From CAZJNX01 sp964547415 (GTDB lineage: Bacteria; Pseudomonadota; Alphaproteobacteria; Rhizobiales; Amorphaceae), in contig CAZJNX010000001.1 in NCBI GenBank assembly GCA_964547415.1, positions 22,406-86,405 of the forward strand: a stretch of DNA of 64,000 nucleotides, in the 5' to 3' direction. Shown here piece by piece: positions 46,557-55,809 of this stretch. The notes under the pieces are model-generated. The model saw nothing but the letters and a program-made list of their open reading frames with translations. It made no database searches and was not told the DNA's origin. Position numbers and translations under genes: made by a program. Within the stretch, counting starts at the first letter, position 1; the number at the start of each line of letters is the position of its first letter.

Positions 46557-47501
46557 TCATCCCTTCTGCGGGGGCTTTGCGCCGGGCGGGGCGGCCTTGG
46601 CGCCCGTCCTCACCTCCCGCGTGCCGAGGGCGTCGGCAAGGCGCGCCTTCGCCGAGCCCGGCCGCAGGGGCTGCTGCTGGCTCTCGTGGGGCGACCAGCC
46701 CGACAGGGAGACGAACTCGAAGGTGGCGCGCAGCCGCCCGTCCGCGTCGGCGTAGCGCTCCGCGTAGATTTCCGCGGCGCGGGCGAACAGGGCGCGGCGG
46801 GGCGGCCGCCCGTCCCGCGCGGCGAGCACGTTGGTGGCGCCCATGGCGCGCAGGTCCGCAAGAAGGTCGGCGAAGGTGGCGTAGCGCACCGTGAGGCGGT
46901 CGACGTCCACCACGGGGAGGGAAAAGCCCGCCCGCTGCATCAGCGAGGCGAGGCTCGCAACGCTCGCGAACGGCAGGACGCGCAGGTTGACCCCGCCCGC
47001 GATCTCGCTCTCGGCGGCGAACAGGCTCGCCTTCAGCTCGTGGAGCGTGTCGCCCGCCGGCACCACCGCAAGGAACAGCCCGTCCGGCCGCAGCGACCGG
47101 AAGACCTGGACGAGGGCGCCCGGCAGGTCGTTCACGAGGTGGAGCTGGAGGAGGCTGACGGCGAGATCCACCGAGCCCGGGGCGAACGGGAGCGCCTCCT
47201 CGTCGAACACGAGGTCGGGGCCGCTCCCCCGCGGGCCCGCGCTCGCGGTGTCGGCGACGAGGCTGTCGGCGCGGATCACGTGGCCGATGCCCGGCATCGC
47301 CGACAGGAGGGCGCTCGCGATGCCCCGATGGCCGCCGAGGTCCACCGCCACGTCGAACGTGCGGGTGACGGTGGCGAGCCGCTCGGCCGTCTCCTCCGCC
47401 GCGCGGCGCAACAGGAAGTCGGCGCCCGGCCGCGGCGCCTTCAGCGCGCGGGCCCGCCTGTCCCGCACGAGCGGGCGGTCGATGACGACGGGTGCGCTCA
47501 T
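46557..47501 (-). CDS. Class I SAM-dependent methyltransferase, BioC/NDUFAF5-like
   Basis: The 314-residue protein has a Rossmann-type fold with a Gly-rich SAM motif altered to VAVDLGGHRGIASALLSAM, the acidic strand end near IRADSL, and the post-I motif FAPGSVDLAVSLLQLHLVNDLPGALVQVFRSLRPDGLFL. The sequence layout matches alphaproteobacterial homologues of NDUFAF5, a complex I assembly factor, more than true BioC; a Pro-rich basic tail follows. GGGGGGAGGAGC precedes the ATG at 47501. The substrate is not assignable from sequence. Confidence 0.88.
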   Translation of the reverse strand: MSAPVVIDRPLVRDRRARALKAPRPGADFLLRRAAEETAERLATVTRTFDVAVDLGGHRGIASALLSAMPGIGHVIRADSLVADTASAGPRGSGPDLVFDEEALPFAPGSVDLAVSLLQLHLVNDLPGALVQVFRSLRPDGLFLAVVPAGDTLHELKASLFAAESEIAGGVNLRVLPFASVASLASLMQRAGFSLPVVDVDRLTVRYATFADLLADLRAMGATNVLAARDGRPPRRALFARAAEIYAERYADADGRLRATFEFVSLSGWSPHESQQQPLRPGSAKARLADALGTREVRTGAKAAPPGAKPPQKG

Positions 47502-47744
47502 GCTCCTCCCCCCGGTTCGCCTCGCCAGATCGCCCCGCCGCGCCGCTGGACGCAAGGGGCCGCGGCGTTGCAGCGGACGCACGGTGGCGACTTAGGTGGG
47601 CATGGCGCGGTGGAAAGCGCGGCGCATGGTTGCCTCGCCGGTTGTGGCGTGTTTGCCTTGCACTACTGGAGGATGCTTCGGGCAGCGCCGGTCCGGGGGC
47701 CCGGGAAGGGGGTCGGGGCGGCGCAGCGAGAGCGGGTGGGCCAC

Positions 47745-48269
47745 ATGCGCAACGGCGGGGAATTCGGAGGCGACGGGACGACGGACGACGGAGTCCTCTC
47801 CGTCGGCGCGTGGCGCCAGCCGCGCGGGGGCACGCCGGTGGCCGGCGAGCCCGATCCGTCCGGCGGGGCGCGGGAGGCGCTGGCGCTGCTCGCGCGGATC
47901 GAGGCGCGGCTCGAGCGGCGGGAGACCGCCGAGCGCGGCGGCGCGGGGCGGCCGGGGGAAGACGTCGCTGCTCTCGGCGCGGCGGTGGCCGCCCTCGGCG
48001 AGCGGATCGCGGCGCTGGAGGAGGAACTCGCGTCGGCCCGGTCCCTCCTGGAGGCGATCGTCCACCGCGGCGACGGGGCGCCCGATCCCTCGCCGCCGGC
48101 CCGGCCGTTCCCGCGGGACCTCTTCCGCATCGCCACGCAGCCCGTCCCCCGCGCGGAAGCCGTGCCGCGGGACGATGTGCCGCGGGACGATGTGCCGCCC
48201 TCCATACTCGACGGTCCGCGCGAAGCGGCGCGAACCACCGGCCTGCCGGCCCGCCTCTGGCCCGAATAG
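47745..48269 (+). CDS. Hypothetical coiled-coil protein
   Basis: No family is recognised. The 174-codon frame has almost exclusively G/C third positions from start to stop, which argues strongly for coding. The middle (about residues 45-100) is a heptad-like helix: EALALLARIEARLERRE, then VAALGAAVAALGERIAALEEELASARSLLEAIV. The tail is Pro-rich with a tandem VPRDD duplication (15-base repeat near 48174-48203). No signal or membrane segment is seen. The ATG has a weak ribosome-binding site, and GTG at 47736 is an alternative start. Confidence 0.65.
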   Translation: MRNGGEFGGDGTTDDGVLSVGAWRQPRGGTPVAGEPDPSGGAREALALLARIEARLERRETAERGGAGRPGEDVAALGAAVAALGERIAALEEELASARSLLEAIVHRGDGAPDPSPPARPFPRDLFRIATQPVPRAEAVPRDDVPRDDVPPSILDGPREAARTTGLPARLWPE

Positions 48270-48279
48270 GATCGCGCTC

Positions 48280-48300
48280 GCGGGGCTTCGCCTGCCCCGC
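48280..48300 (+). terminator. Hairpin 10 bases after the coiled-coil gene
   Basis: gcggggc and gccccgc flank a seven-base loop, forming a perfect 7-bp GC stem right after the stop at 48269. Position and strength fit a terminator, although no T run follows. Confidence 0.5.
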
Positions 48301-48672
48301 ATCCGCGGAGGACCCGCCCGCCGACCCGAGGCAGGCGCGCGCGGCGCCGGCGCGGGATCGGTCGAGGCATGGTGTCGGGCCCGAGGCCTTCCTGCCGGAT
48401 GGGGCGCGGACCCGCGGCGCCGGCGACCCCGGCGACGGCAAGGCCAACCGCCAGGACCGCCCGCGGGCCGGGGCGTCGGCCCGGCATGCGGGACCATGGG
48501 AGAAGGAGCGCGGCGACACCTCCGCTCGCAGCCTCGATCGGCCTGCCCGTCGACCCACCGGTGCGTGCACTTCCGGGTCCCATGCACGCCATCGACGGGG
48601 ACGGCCCGACCATTGCCCGCGACCGGCACGGTCGCCGGTACGGCACCTCGTGCGGGTGCTCCGTGGCGGCGG
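48301..48672. other. Convergent intergenic region, no gene recognised
   Basis: About 370 bases separate the coiled-coil gene from atpF. A plus-strand frame through 48689 overlaps the atpF 3' end and shows no family resemblance, so it is not called. Apart from short GC palindromes nothing is seen. Confidence 0.35.
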
Positions 48673-48698
48673 GCCAGCGCCTCAGTTGAGGCGCTGGC
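48673..48698 (-). terminator. Perfect 12-bp hairpin straddling the atpF stop codon
   Basis: gccagcgcctca and tgaggcgctggc are exact reverse complements around a two-base loop. The atpF stop codon (48682-48684) is inside the stem. As the structure ends the F0 operon it is a candidate terminator or 3'-end stabiliser; a T run is absent. The two-base loop means a few central pairs would open in RNA. Confidence 0.6.
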
Positions 48699-49167
48699 GG
48701 ACCTGCTCGATGCTGGACTCGGTGAGGCTGGCCGCGACGTCACCCTTGACCTTGTCGCGCAGGACGCTGGCCGCGGCGGCGACGGCAAGGTCGGCGGCAC
48801 GGCCACGCACCTCGGCGACGGCCTGGGCCTCGGCCTGTTCGATCTTGGACTCGGCCGCGGCGGTGCGGCGGGCCACCATCTCGTCGAGCTTGACCTTCGC
48901 CTCGTCGGCCATGCGGGCGGCCTCGCGGCGCGCCTCCTCGACGATGGAAGCGGCCTCTTCCTCGGCCTCGCGCCGCTTGCGCTGGTAGTCGGCAAGGAGG
49001 CCCTGGGCCTCCTCGCGCAGGCGGCGGGCCTCGTCGAGCTCGTCCTGGATGCGCTGGGTGCGCCGGTCGAGGGCCTTCAGCACCATGCCCGGGACGCGGA
49101 AATAGAAGATGATGACGAAGAAGAGGACGAGGCCGACGAGTGCCCAGAAGGAATCGGACTGCAACAT
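48682..49167 (-). CDS. atpF: ATP synthase F0 subunit b
   Basis: Subunit b forms half of the peripheral stalk that holds the F1 head against the rotating c ring. The 161-residue protein has one N-terminal membrane helix (FWALVGLVLFFVIIFYFRV) and a long, highly charged coiled coil (LDRRTQRIQDELDEARRLREEAQGLLADYQ onward) that ends in the F1/delta-binding region. It is the last gene of atpI-atpB-atpE-b'-b, 15 bases after the b' gene, as in other alphaproteobacteria; F1 genes are elsewhere. Confidence 0.95.
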   Translation of the reverse strand: MLQSDSFWALVGLVLFFVIIFYFRVPGMVLKALDRRTQRIQDELDEARRLREEAQGLLADYQRKRREAEEEAASIVEEARREAARMADEAKVKLDEMVARRTAAAESKIEQAEAQAVAEVRGRAADLAVAAAASVLRDKVKGDVAASLTESSIEQVRQRLN

Positions 49168-49182
49168 GGAAGGGATCCCCCG

Positions 49183-49809
49183 TCAGGCGGCGCGCTGGCC
49201 GTCGACGGCGCTCGCCACGTCGCCGTCGGACACCTCGACCGGGCTCACCCGCGCGATGATGGCGCGGGCCGCCTCGGCGGCGATCTGGTCCACGTCCGCG
49301 AGCGCCCGGTCGCGCATCTCGGCGATGGTCTTCTCCGAGTCGGCGATCTTGGCCTGGAGCGCCCGCTCGGTCTCGGCCTGGCGCTCGGCGATCTCGCGCT
49401 TGATCTCGTCCCGCCGCCCCTGGGCGATGGCGTGGGCCTTGGCGCGGGCCTCGCCGAGCTCGCGCTCGTAGGTGGCGATGACCTCGTCCGTCTCGCGCTT
49501 CAGCCGGTTGGCCTCGCCGAGGTCCCCGGCGATCCGGTCCCGCCGGTCCTCCAGGATGCCGCCCACCTGGGGAACGATGAGCTTCGACATGGCATAGTAG
49601 AGGATGCCGAAGGCGATCGCGAGCCAGAACAGGTGGGAGGCGAACAGCGCCCCGTCGAACGGCGGGAACGCGGCCTCCGGCGGCGGCGCCCCGGTCGCGG
49701 CGTCCGTCATCGACCCGGGGTCGGTGGCGGCGAGAAGGGTGGCGGTCACGTGATCCACGGCCGACGCGGCGGCGTGAGGCTCATAGGATCCCGCGGGATC
49801 GACGGCCAT
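49183..49809 (-). CDS. atpF2: ATP synthase F0 subunit b'
   Basis: The b' subunit pairs with b as a heterodimeric stalk in alphaproteobacteria. The 208-residue protein has an unusually long hydrophilic N-terminus of about 50 residues, then [46 protein letters not shown], the conserved membrane helix and start of the coiled coil. GGAGATGAACG supports the ATG at 49809; an internal ATG at residue 34 would give the more usual length and cannot be excluded. It lies between atpE and atpF. Confidence 0.93.
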   Translation of the reverse strand: MAVDPAGSYEPHAAASAVDHVTATLLAATDPGSMTDAATGAPPPEAAFPPFDGALFASHLFWLAIAFGILYYAMSKLIVPQVGGILEDRRDRIAGDLGEANRLKRETDEVIATYERELGEARAKAHAIAQGRRDEIKREIAERQAETERALQAKIADSEKTIAEMRDRALADVDQIAAEAARAIIARVSPVEVSDGDVASAVDGQRAA

Positions 49810-50054
49810 CGTTCATCTCCAAGCACGGGCCCGGCAGCGCATGCGGGCGGCGTCGGTGGCAGCGGTGGTTGCGGCATGGCACGGGCGCTCCGACGGGTGC
49901 CGGCCCCGTGCGCCCCTCGCGCCCCGGTCGGTCGAACCACGGCGCGGCCGCGGGGACCCGGTCGGCCGGGCGAAGCCGCTGCTCGCCGCGCCCGGCGGGG
50001 ACCGTCGGCGGCGGGCCCGCGACAGGCCCGGCCGCCGGAGCATCATCCGCCGCG

Positions 50055-50282
50055 TCAGACGGCGAACAGCAGGAGGAGGGCGATCAGCAGCGAGAAGATG
50101 CCGAGCGCCTCCGTCACCGCGAAGCCGAAGATCAGGCGGCCGAACTGGCCGTCGGCGGCCGACGGGTTGCGCAGCGCGCCCGAAAGGTACTGGCCGAACA
50201 TGTTGCCGAGGGCAAGCGCCGCGCCCGCCATGCCGAAGCAGGCAAGGCCGGCACCGAGGAAACGGGCAGCTTCAGCTTCCAT
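50055..50282 (-). CDS. atpE: ATP synthase F0 subunit c
   Basis: Subunit c forms the rotating proton-driven ring. The 75-residue protein has two membrane hairpin helices joined by the polar loop LRNPSAADG (with the Arg-Asn-Pro signature). The second helix, [22 protein letters not shown], carries the proton-binding Glu at about residue 58. AAGGAGCATCATCC gives very strong translation initiation, fitting the need for many copies. A 245-base gap separates it from b'. Confidence 0.97.
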   Translation of the reverse strand: MEAEAARFLGAGLACFGMAGAALALGNMFGQYLSGALRNPSAADGQFGRLIFGFAVTEALGIFSLLIALLLLFAV

Positions 50283-50339
50283 GGATGATGCTCCTTGGGT
50301 CAGATGGAAACAGGTTGTGGGGAAGGGGCCGGCCCGAAC

Positions 50340-51104
50340 TCAGTGGTGCGTGTGCACCGCGTCGTTCAGGTAGAGGCACGTGAGCACGGCGAAGACGTAG
50401 GCCTGCAGGACCGCCACCAGGAACTCGAGCGCCGTGATGGCGACCGTCATGATGAGGGGCAGGATCGCGCCCACGACGCCGACGAAACCGAGGGCGGACA
50501 TGGACACGACGAACGCCGCGAAGACCTTCAGCGTGATGTGGCCCGCGAGCATGTTGGCGAACAGGCGGACCGACAGGCTCACCGGGCGGGACAGGAACGA
50601 GATCACCTCGATCATCGACACGAACGGCACGATCGGCCCCGGAACGCCGGACGGCACGAACAGCTGGAACCAGGCGAGCCCGTGCTGGCGTATGCCGGCG
50701 ATCACCACCGTCAGGATCACCACCATCGCCAGCGCGAACGTGATGATGAGCTGGCTGGTGGTGGTGTAGAAGTACGGGAACATCCCGAGGAGGTTCGCGA
50801 ACAGGATGAACATGAAGAGCGTGAACACCAGCGGGAAGAACTTCATCCCGGCCGCGCCGGTCGACGAGCGCAGCATGTTGGCCGCGAACTCGTAGCTCAT
50901 CTCCGCAAGGTTCTGCCAGCGGCCCGGCACGACCGCCCGGCGCGCGGTGGGAAGCGCCAGGAAGAGGATGACGAGCGCCGTCGCCACGAACAGGTAAAGG
51001 GACACGTTCGTGAAGGAAAGGTTCAAGCCACCGACCTCGATCGGGAGGTAGGTCTTGACCTCGAACTGCTTGATCGGGTTCAGCCCGCCGTCTGCTGCAG
51101 CCAC
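50340..51104 (-). CDS. atpB: ATP synthase F0 subunit a
   Basis: Subunit a provides the proton half-channels. The 254-residue polytopic protein has the essential Arg in [19 protein letters not shown], the segment [23 protein letters not shown], and the C-terminal helix [29 protein letters not shown]. The initiator is GTG at 51104. It is 51 bases downstream of atpI and 57 bases before atpE. Confidence 0.97.
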   Translation of the reverse strand: MAAADGGLNPIKQFEVKTYLPIEVGGLNLSFTNVSLYLFVATALVILFLALPTARRAVVPGRWQNLAEMSYEFAANMLRSSTGAAGMKFFPLVFTLFMFILFANLLGMFPYFYTTTSQLIITFALAMVVILTVVIAGIRQHGLAWFQLFVPSGVPGPIVPFVSMIEVISFLSRPVSLSVRLFANMLAGHITLKVFAAFVVSMSALGFVGVVGAILPLIMTVAITALEFLVAVLQAYVFAVLTCLYLNDAVHTHH

Positions 51105-51155
51105 GAACGTACCGCTCCATGTGAAGGCGCGCGGGCCGGGAGGGGCAGCCCGCGA

Positions 51156-51506
51156 TCAGTGATCCTGGCGCGGTCTATTGCCGGGTTGCGGCGCGCTAAT
51201 CAACCCCGCCGAGCGCAAAACGTTGAGGACCCCGGCGACGAAGCCGAGCAGCAGGAACACCACCATCAGCCACGGGCGGGTGCCGAGCCCCCAGTCGAGG
51301 AGCCAGCCGATCACCCCGCCCACGATGACGGCCGACACGAACTCGCTGCCGAGCTTCACGGCCATGACGTAGCCGGCGTTCTTGCGTTTGGCCTCCTCGG
51401 CCGCGATCGCCTCCTCCGCCCGCTGGAGCGCCCCGAGGCGGGCGTCGAGGTCGGCGCGACGGCCCTCGAGGCCGTCCTCGCGCCGGTCGTCGTCGGAAGG
51501 GGCCAT
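51156..51506 (-). CDS. atpI: ATP synthase assembly protein AtpI
   Basis: AtpI is a small membrane chaperone for c-ring assembly and possibly Mg2+ supply. The 116-residue protein has a charged N-terminal helix (DLDARLGALQRAEEAIAAEEAKRK) and two membrane helices (SEFVSAVIVGGVIGWLLDWGLG and PWLMVVFLLLGFVAGVLNVLR) joined by the family's GTRPW turn. GAGGAGACCGGCG precedes the ATG. It heads the F0 operon, so the operon promoter is probably within or before it, 62 bases after the smc stop. Confidence 0.93.
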   Translation of the reverse strand: MAPSDDDRREDGLEGRRADLDARLGALQRAEEAIAAEEAKRKNAGYVMAVKLGSEFVSAVIVGGVIGWLLDWGLGTRPWLMVVFLLLGFVAGVLNVLRSAGLISAPQPGNRPRQDH

Positions 51507-51568
51507 CGCCGGTCTCCTCGCTCGCCCGCCCACCGATACGCCCCGCGGGCGGCGGAGGAAAGGGTGCG

Positions 51569-54500
51569 TCAGACCGCCTCGCGCAGCTCCACCGCCGCCT
51601 CGAGGGAGACCGACACGAGCTGGGACACGCCCCGCTCGGCCATGGTCACCCCGTAGAGGCGGTGCATGTGGGCCATGGTGATGGGGTTGTGGGTGATGAC
51701 GAGGAAGCGCGTCTCGGTGAGCCGCGTCATCTCGTCCAGGAGGGCGCAGAAGCGGGTGACGTTGGCGTCGTCGAGGGGGGCGTCCACCTCGTCGAGGACG
51801 CAGATCGGCGCGGGGTTGGTGAGGAAGACGGCGAACACGAGGGCGGTCGCCGTCAGCGCCTGCTCCCCGCCCGACAGGAGGCCGAGGCTCTGGGGCTTCT
51901 TGCCGGGCGGGCGGGCCTCGATGTCGAGGCCCGCCTCCAGCGGGTCCTCCGCGTCGACGAGCTTCAGCGACGCTTCGCCGCCCCCGAACAGGTGGGTGAA
52001 CAGGCGCCGGAAGTTGGCGTCCACCGTCTCGAAGGCGGCGAGGAGACGCTGCCGCGCCTCCCGGTTGATGGTCGAAAGGCCCGCGCGCAGCTTGTCGATG
52101 GCCGCGACGAGGTCGTCCCGCTCGGCGAGGATGGTGGCGCGGCGGCCTTCGAGCTCGGAAAGCTCCTCCTCGGCGCGCAGGTTGACCCCGCCGAGCCGCT
52201 CCCGCTCGGCCGACAGGCGCTCGAGGCGCTTCCTCGTCGCCTCCTCGTCCGGGAGGGGCTGATCGTCCGAAAGGCCCGCGAGGGCGGCAAGGCCCGTGGG
52301 CGCCGTCTCGAAGCGGGCCTCGACCTCCGCGACGATCTCGGCGAGGCGCGCGGCGGCGGTTCCGTCGCGCTCCTCGGCGCGGGCGGCGGCCTCGCGGGCG
52401 GCGGACAGGGCCTCGACGGCGGCCTTCGCCGCGCGGGCGGTCTCGGCGGCCTCGCCCTCGGCGGCGACGCGGCGGTCCGCGGCGGCGGCGAGGGCGGCCT
52501 CCGCCTCCTTCAGTTCTCCGTGGAGGCGGCGGGAGGCGAGTTGCAGCTCCGGCAGGCGGGCGGCGAGGGCCTCCCGCTCCGTCTCGACGGCGGCGCGGCG
52601 GTTCTGGAGCGCGTCGCCGCGACCATCGGTCGCGGAAAGGCGCCCGTGCCAGCCGCGGCGCTCCTCGTCGATGCGGGCGCGGCGGCGGCGGCGCGCCTCC
52701 ACCTGGCGGGCCTGTCCGTCGTGGCCCGCGCGGGCGGCGGCGGCGGCCTCCCGACGGACGGCGAGATCGGCCTCGGCGGCCGCCCGCGCTTCCCTGAGGG
52801 CGTCGAGGGAAGGGGCGTCGGCGGCGGCGGCGCGCGCCTCGGCGAGGGCGGCGTCGGCCTCGCCGAGGCGGGTGCGGGCGGCCTCGACGGCCGCGGCGGT
52901 GCGCCGGACCTCGGCGGCGGCCGCCTCCGCTGCGAGCTCGGCCCGCGACAGGGCCTCGCGGGCGGAGGATTCGCGCCGCCTCGCCTCCTTCACGGCCTCC
53001 CGGGCGGCCTTCTCGCGCGAACCCGCGGCCGACAGGGCCTCGCGGGCGGCGCCGTGGGCCGCCCGCGCCCCCGCGAGCGCCTCCCTGGTGCGGGCGATCT
53101 CCCGCTCGATCTCGGCGAGGCGGTTCCGCGCCTCGAGGCGACGGGCGGCGGCGCTCGGCGCGCCGGCGGCGGCCACGAGACCGTCCCACCGCCAGACAGC
53201 GCCGTCGGCGGTCACGATCCGCTGCCCCGGCTTCAGCCGCGGGGCGAGCGTCGGCCCGTCCTCCCCCTCCACCACGCCCACCTGGGCGAGGCGCCGGGCG
53301 AGCTCGGCCGGCGCCTCCACGAAGCCGGACAGGGGCGCGGCGCCGTCGGGGAGCGGCGGGTCGCCGGTGCCGTCGCTGCCGGTCCAGGCGATCGGGGCAT
53401 CGGCGGCGACGGGGGCGTCGAGATCCTCCCCGAGGCTCGCGGCGAGGGCGACCTCGTAGCCCGGGCTCACCGTCATCATGTCGAGGGCCGGCGGCGGGCC
53501 CTTTCGCCTGTCGCCGTCCTCGCCGAGGAAGCGGCGGGTGGCGCGCGCCTCCGCCTCGTGGGCGGAGAGGGCGGCGGCGCGGCGGGAGGCCTCGGCCTCG
53601 GCCGCGCGCTCGGCCTCCCGCGCCGCGGCGGCGGCGGCCTCGGCGGCCGTCACCTCCTCCTCGGCGGCGGCGAGGGCGGCGACGGCGGCCGTGACGGCCT
53701 CGGCCTCCGCTTCGGAGCGGGCGGCGCTCGCGGCCGCCCCGGCCCGGCCGTGGGCCGCCTCGGCCGCGGCGAGCTCGGCGGCGGCCTTCTCCCGCGTGCG
53801 CTCGGCCGCGGCGAGGGCGGAGGAGAGAGCCTCCGCCCGGGCGCGGGCCTCGGCCTCGGCGGCGATCGCGGCCTTCGCCACGGGCTCGGCCGCGGCGAGC
53901 GCCTCGGCCGCCTCCCGGGCACGGGCCTCGAGGGCGGCGAGGCGCTCGTCGGCGCCCTCGAGCTGCCGGTCGAGGTCGTCCGCCTCCCGGTCGAGGGCGG
54001 CAAGGGCCTTCGCGGCGTCCTCGGCGAGGGCGCCTTCCCGTTCGAGGTCCTTCAGGACGTCCGCGTGCTGGCGCTCGAGCGCCTTCAGCTTCTCGTTGGC
54101 GCGGGTGGTCTCGCCCTCGGCGTGCTGGATGGCCGCGCGGACCGCCTGCAGCCCTTCGTTCGCCTTCGCCTCCGCGTCGCGCGCGCCCGGGACGGCGTGG
54201 GCGGCGACCGCCTCGGCCCGGGCCGCAGCCGCCTGGGCCTGCGCGGCCTCGGCGACGCGGCGGCGCGCGGCCTCCACCTCCTGCGCGGCGGCCGTGGCGG
54301 CATCGACGGCGCTGCGCCAGCGCACGTGGAACAGGCTCGCCTCGGTGGAGCGGATGTCGGCGGACAGGGTCCGGTAGCGGCGTGCCTGGCGGGCCTGGCG
54401 GGTAAGGGCGTCCACCTGCCGGTCGAGCTCGGACAGGACGTCGGCGAGGCGCTCGAGATTCTGCTCCGCCGCGCGCAGGCGCAGCTCCGCCTCGTGGCGC

Positions 54501-55030
54501 CGGGCGTGGAGGCCGGACACGCCCGCCGCCTCCTCCAGGATCATGCGCCGCGCCGACGGCTTGGCGCCGATCAGCTCGCTCACCTGCCCCTGGCGGACGA
54601 GGGCGGGGGAGCGGGCGCCGGTGGACGAATCGGCGAACAGGATCTGCACGTCCCGCGCCCGCGCCGACTTGCCGTTGATCCGGTAGTCCGAGCCCGCGCC
54701 CCGCTCGATCCGGCGGGCCACCTCGATGTCGTCGAAGGCATTGAAGTCCGCCGGCGCCTCGCGGGCGGCGTTGTCGAGCCGGAGGGACACTTCGGCGATG
54801 TTGCGGGCGGGCCGGCGGCCCGATCCCGCGAAGATCACGTCGTCCATGCCGGTGGCGCGCATGCCCTTGGACGAGGTCTCGCCCATGACCCAGCGCAGCG
54901 CCTCGACGAGGTTGGACTTGCCGCAGCCGTTGGGACCGACGACGCCGGTGAGACCCGGCTCGATCACCACCTCGGTGGGCTCGACGAAGGACTTGAATCC
55001 GGCGAGCTTGAGGCGAGTGAAGTGGATCAC
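51569..55030 (-). CDS. smc: Chromosome segregation protein SMC
   Basis: SMC dimers with ScpAB compact and separate chromosomes. The 1153-residue protein has the N-terminal ATPase half with Walker A GPNGCGKSN (about 33-41) and the opening HFTRLKLAGFKSFVEPT. Two long Ala/Glu/Arg-rich coiled coils flank a hinge around residues 500-620 (GYEVALAASLGEDLDAPVAA and the Trp-containing WRWDGLVAA). The C-terminal half has the ABC signature LLSGGEQALTATALVFAVF and Walker B PAPICVLDEVDAPLDD. The start is GTG at 55030. It follows the dsbA-like gene by 78 bases. Its very repetitive coiled coils produce long open frames on the other strand that are not genes. Confidence 0.97.
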   Translation of the reverse strand: MIHFTRLKLAGFKSFVEPTEVVIEPGLTGVVGPNGCGKSNLVEALRWVMGETSSKGMRATGMDDVIFAGSGRRPARNIAEVSLRLDNAAREAPADFNAFDDIEVARRIERGAGSDYRINGKSARARDVQILFADSSTGARSPALVRQGQVSELIGAKPSARRMILEEAAGVSGLHARRHEAELRLRAAEQNLERLADVLSELDRQVDALTRQARQARRYRTLSADIRSTEASLFHVRWRSAVDAATAAAQEVEAARRRVAEAAQAQAAAARAEAVAAHAVPGARDAEAKANEGLQAVRAAIQHAEGETTRANEKLKALERQHADVLKDLEREGALAEDAAKALAALDREADDLDRQLEGADERLAALEARAREAAEALAAAEPVAKAAIAAEAEARARAEALSSALAAAERTREKAAAELAAAEAAHGRAGAAASAARSEAEAEAVTAAVAALAAAEEEVTAAEAAAAAAREAERAAEAEASRRAAALSAHEAEARATRRFLGEDGDRRKGPPPALDMMTVSPGYEVALAASLGEDLDAPVAADAPIAWTGSDGTGDPPLPDGAAPLSGFVEAPAELARRLAQVGVVEGEDGPTLAPRLKPGQRIVTADGAVWRWDGLVAAAGAPSAAARRLEARNRLAEIEREIARTREALAGARAAHGAAREALSAAGSREKAAREAVKEARRRESSAREALSRAELAAEAAAAEVRRTAAAVEAARTRLGEADAALAEARAAAADAPSLDALREARAAAEADLAVRREAAAAARAGHDGQARQVEARRRRRARIDEERRGWHGRLSATDGRGDALQNRRAAVETEREALAARLPELQLASRRLHGELKEAEAALAAAADRRVAAEGEAAETARAAKAAVEALSAAREAAARAEERDGTAAARLAEIVAEVEARFETAPTGLAALAGLSDDQPLPDEEATRKRLERLSAERERLGGVNLRAEEELSELEGRRATILAERDDLVAAIDKLRAGLSTINREARQRLLAAFETVDANFRRLFTHLFGGGEASLKLVDAEDPLEAGLDIEARPPGKKPQSLGLLSGGEQALTATALVFAVFLTNPAPICVLDEVDAPLDDANVTRFCALLDEMTRLTETRFLVITHNPITMAHMHRLYGVTMAERGVSQLVSVSLEAAVELREAV

Positions 55031-55057
55031 CGGGCCCCTCCCGCGGGGGCGGGCCCG
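55031..55057 (-). terminator. GC hairpin between the DsbA-like gene and smc
   Basis: cgggccc and gggcccg form a perfect 7-bp stem with a 13-base loop, immediately upstream of the smc GTG on the minus strand. It may attenuate read-through from the DsbA-like gene or occlude the smc start. No T run is seen. Confidence 0.35.
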
Positions 55058-55108
55058 GCGTGCGTCGTCCGGCGGTCTTCGTGCGCGCGCCGCCGCTCGC
55101 GCGCGGCG

Positions 55109-55744
55109 TCAGTCGCCCACGAGCGGGTCGATCTTCTCCGAGAAGGCCTCCAGCGGCTGGTTACCACGCAGCATCTCGCCGTTGATGAAGAACGTCGGCG
55201 TCGAGGTCACGCCGAATTCCGACGCGGCCCGATCCTTCACGGCGTTGATACCGTCGAGAAGTTGCTGATTCGTCAAGCAAGCCTCGAAGCTCGCCTGTGT
55301 GAAGCCGGCCTGGCGGGCGACCTTGAACATCTCGCCGACGGGATCGTTGGTGCGCGTCCAGGCGGGCTGGGTCTCGAAGAAGACGTCGACCACGTCGAAG
55401 TAGCGGTCCTCCGGCGCGCAGCGGGCGAGCATGAAGGCGGCGGCGGCCAGCGGGTCGAGCGGCAACTCCCGCAGGACGAAGCGCACCTTGCCGGTGTCGA
55501 CGTAGCGCTCTTTCAGGGCGGGCAGGGTGTCGGCGTGGAAGTCGGCGCAGTGGCCGCACGTCATGGAGGCGTACTCGATGACGGTGACGGGCGCGTCCTC
55601 CGCCCCGAGCGCCTTTTCCGGCAGCGGGCCCGGCTCGGCGAGCGCCGCCTCGTCCACGCTCTGGGCGAGCGCGGGGGCGGACAGGCCGGCGGCGAGGGCA
55701 GCGGCGAGAAGGAGGCGGTGCGCCTGACGGCGGGTGATGTCCAC
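55109..55744 (-). CDS. DsbA-like periplasmic thiol oxidoreductase
   Basis: The 211-residue exported thioredoxin-fold protein has a twin-Arg-like n-region and signal peptide (DITRRQAHRLLLAAALAAGLSAPALAQ), and the active site MTCGHCADFH in the first beta-alpha unit. The cis-Pro loop reads GVTSTPTFFINGEMLRG. It introduces or rearranges disulfides in the periplasm. The GTG at 55744 has CAGGAGACGCCCC before it. It sits between dciA and smc on the same strand, an order I recall as widely kept in Rhizobiales. Confidence 0.92.
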   Translation of the reverse strand: MDITRRQAHRLLLAAALAAGLSAPALAQSVDEAALAEPGPLPEKALGAEDAPVTVIEYASMTCGHCADFHADTLPALKERYVDTGKVRFVLRELPLDPLAAAAFMLARCAPEDRYFDVVDVFFETQPAWTRTNDPVGEMFKVARQAGFTQASFEACLTNQQLLDGINAVKDRAASEFGVTSTPTFFINGEMLRGNQPLEAFSEKIDPLVGD

Positions 55745-55809
55745 GGGGCGTCTCCTGGCAGGTACGGCGTCGTGCGCGGGCCGTCGCGGGCGCGCGCGGA
55801 TGGCCCGGA

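Noticed and set aside
48369..48689. Plus-strand frame of 106 codons before atpF
   Set aside because: It ends inside the 3' end of atpF and shows no family resemblance; the third-position bias is only what very GC-rich DNA gives by chance.
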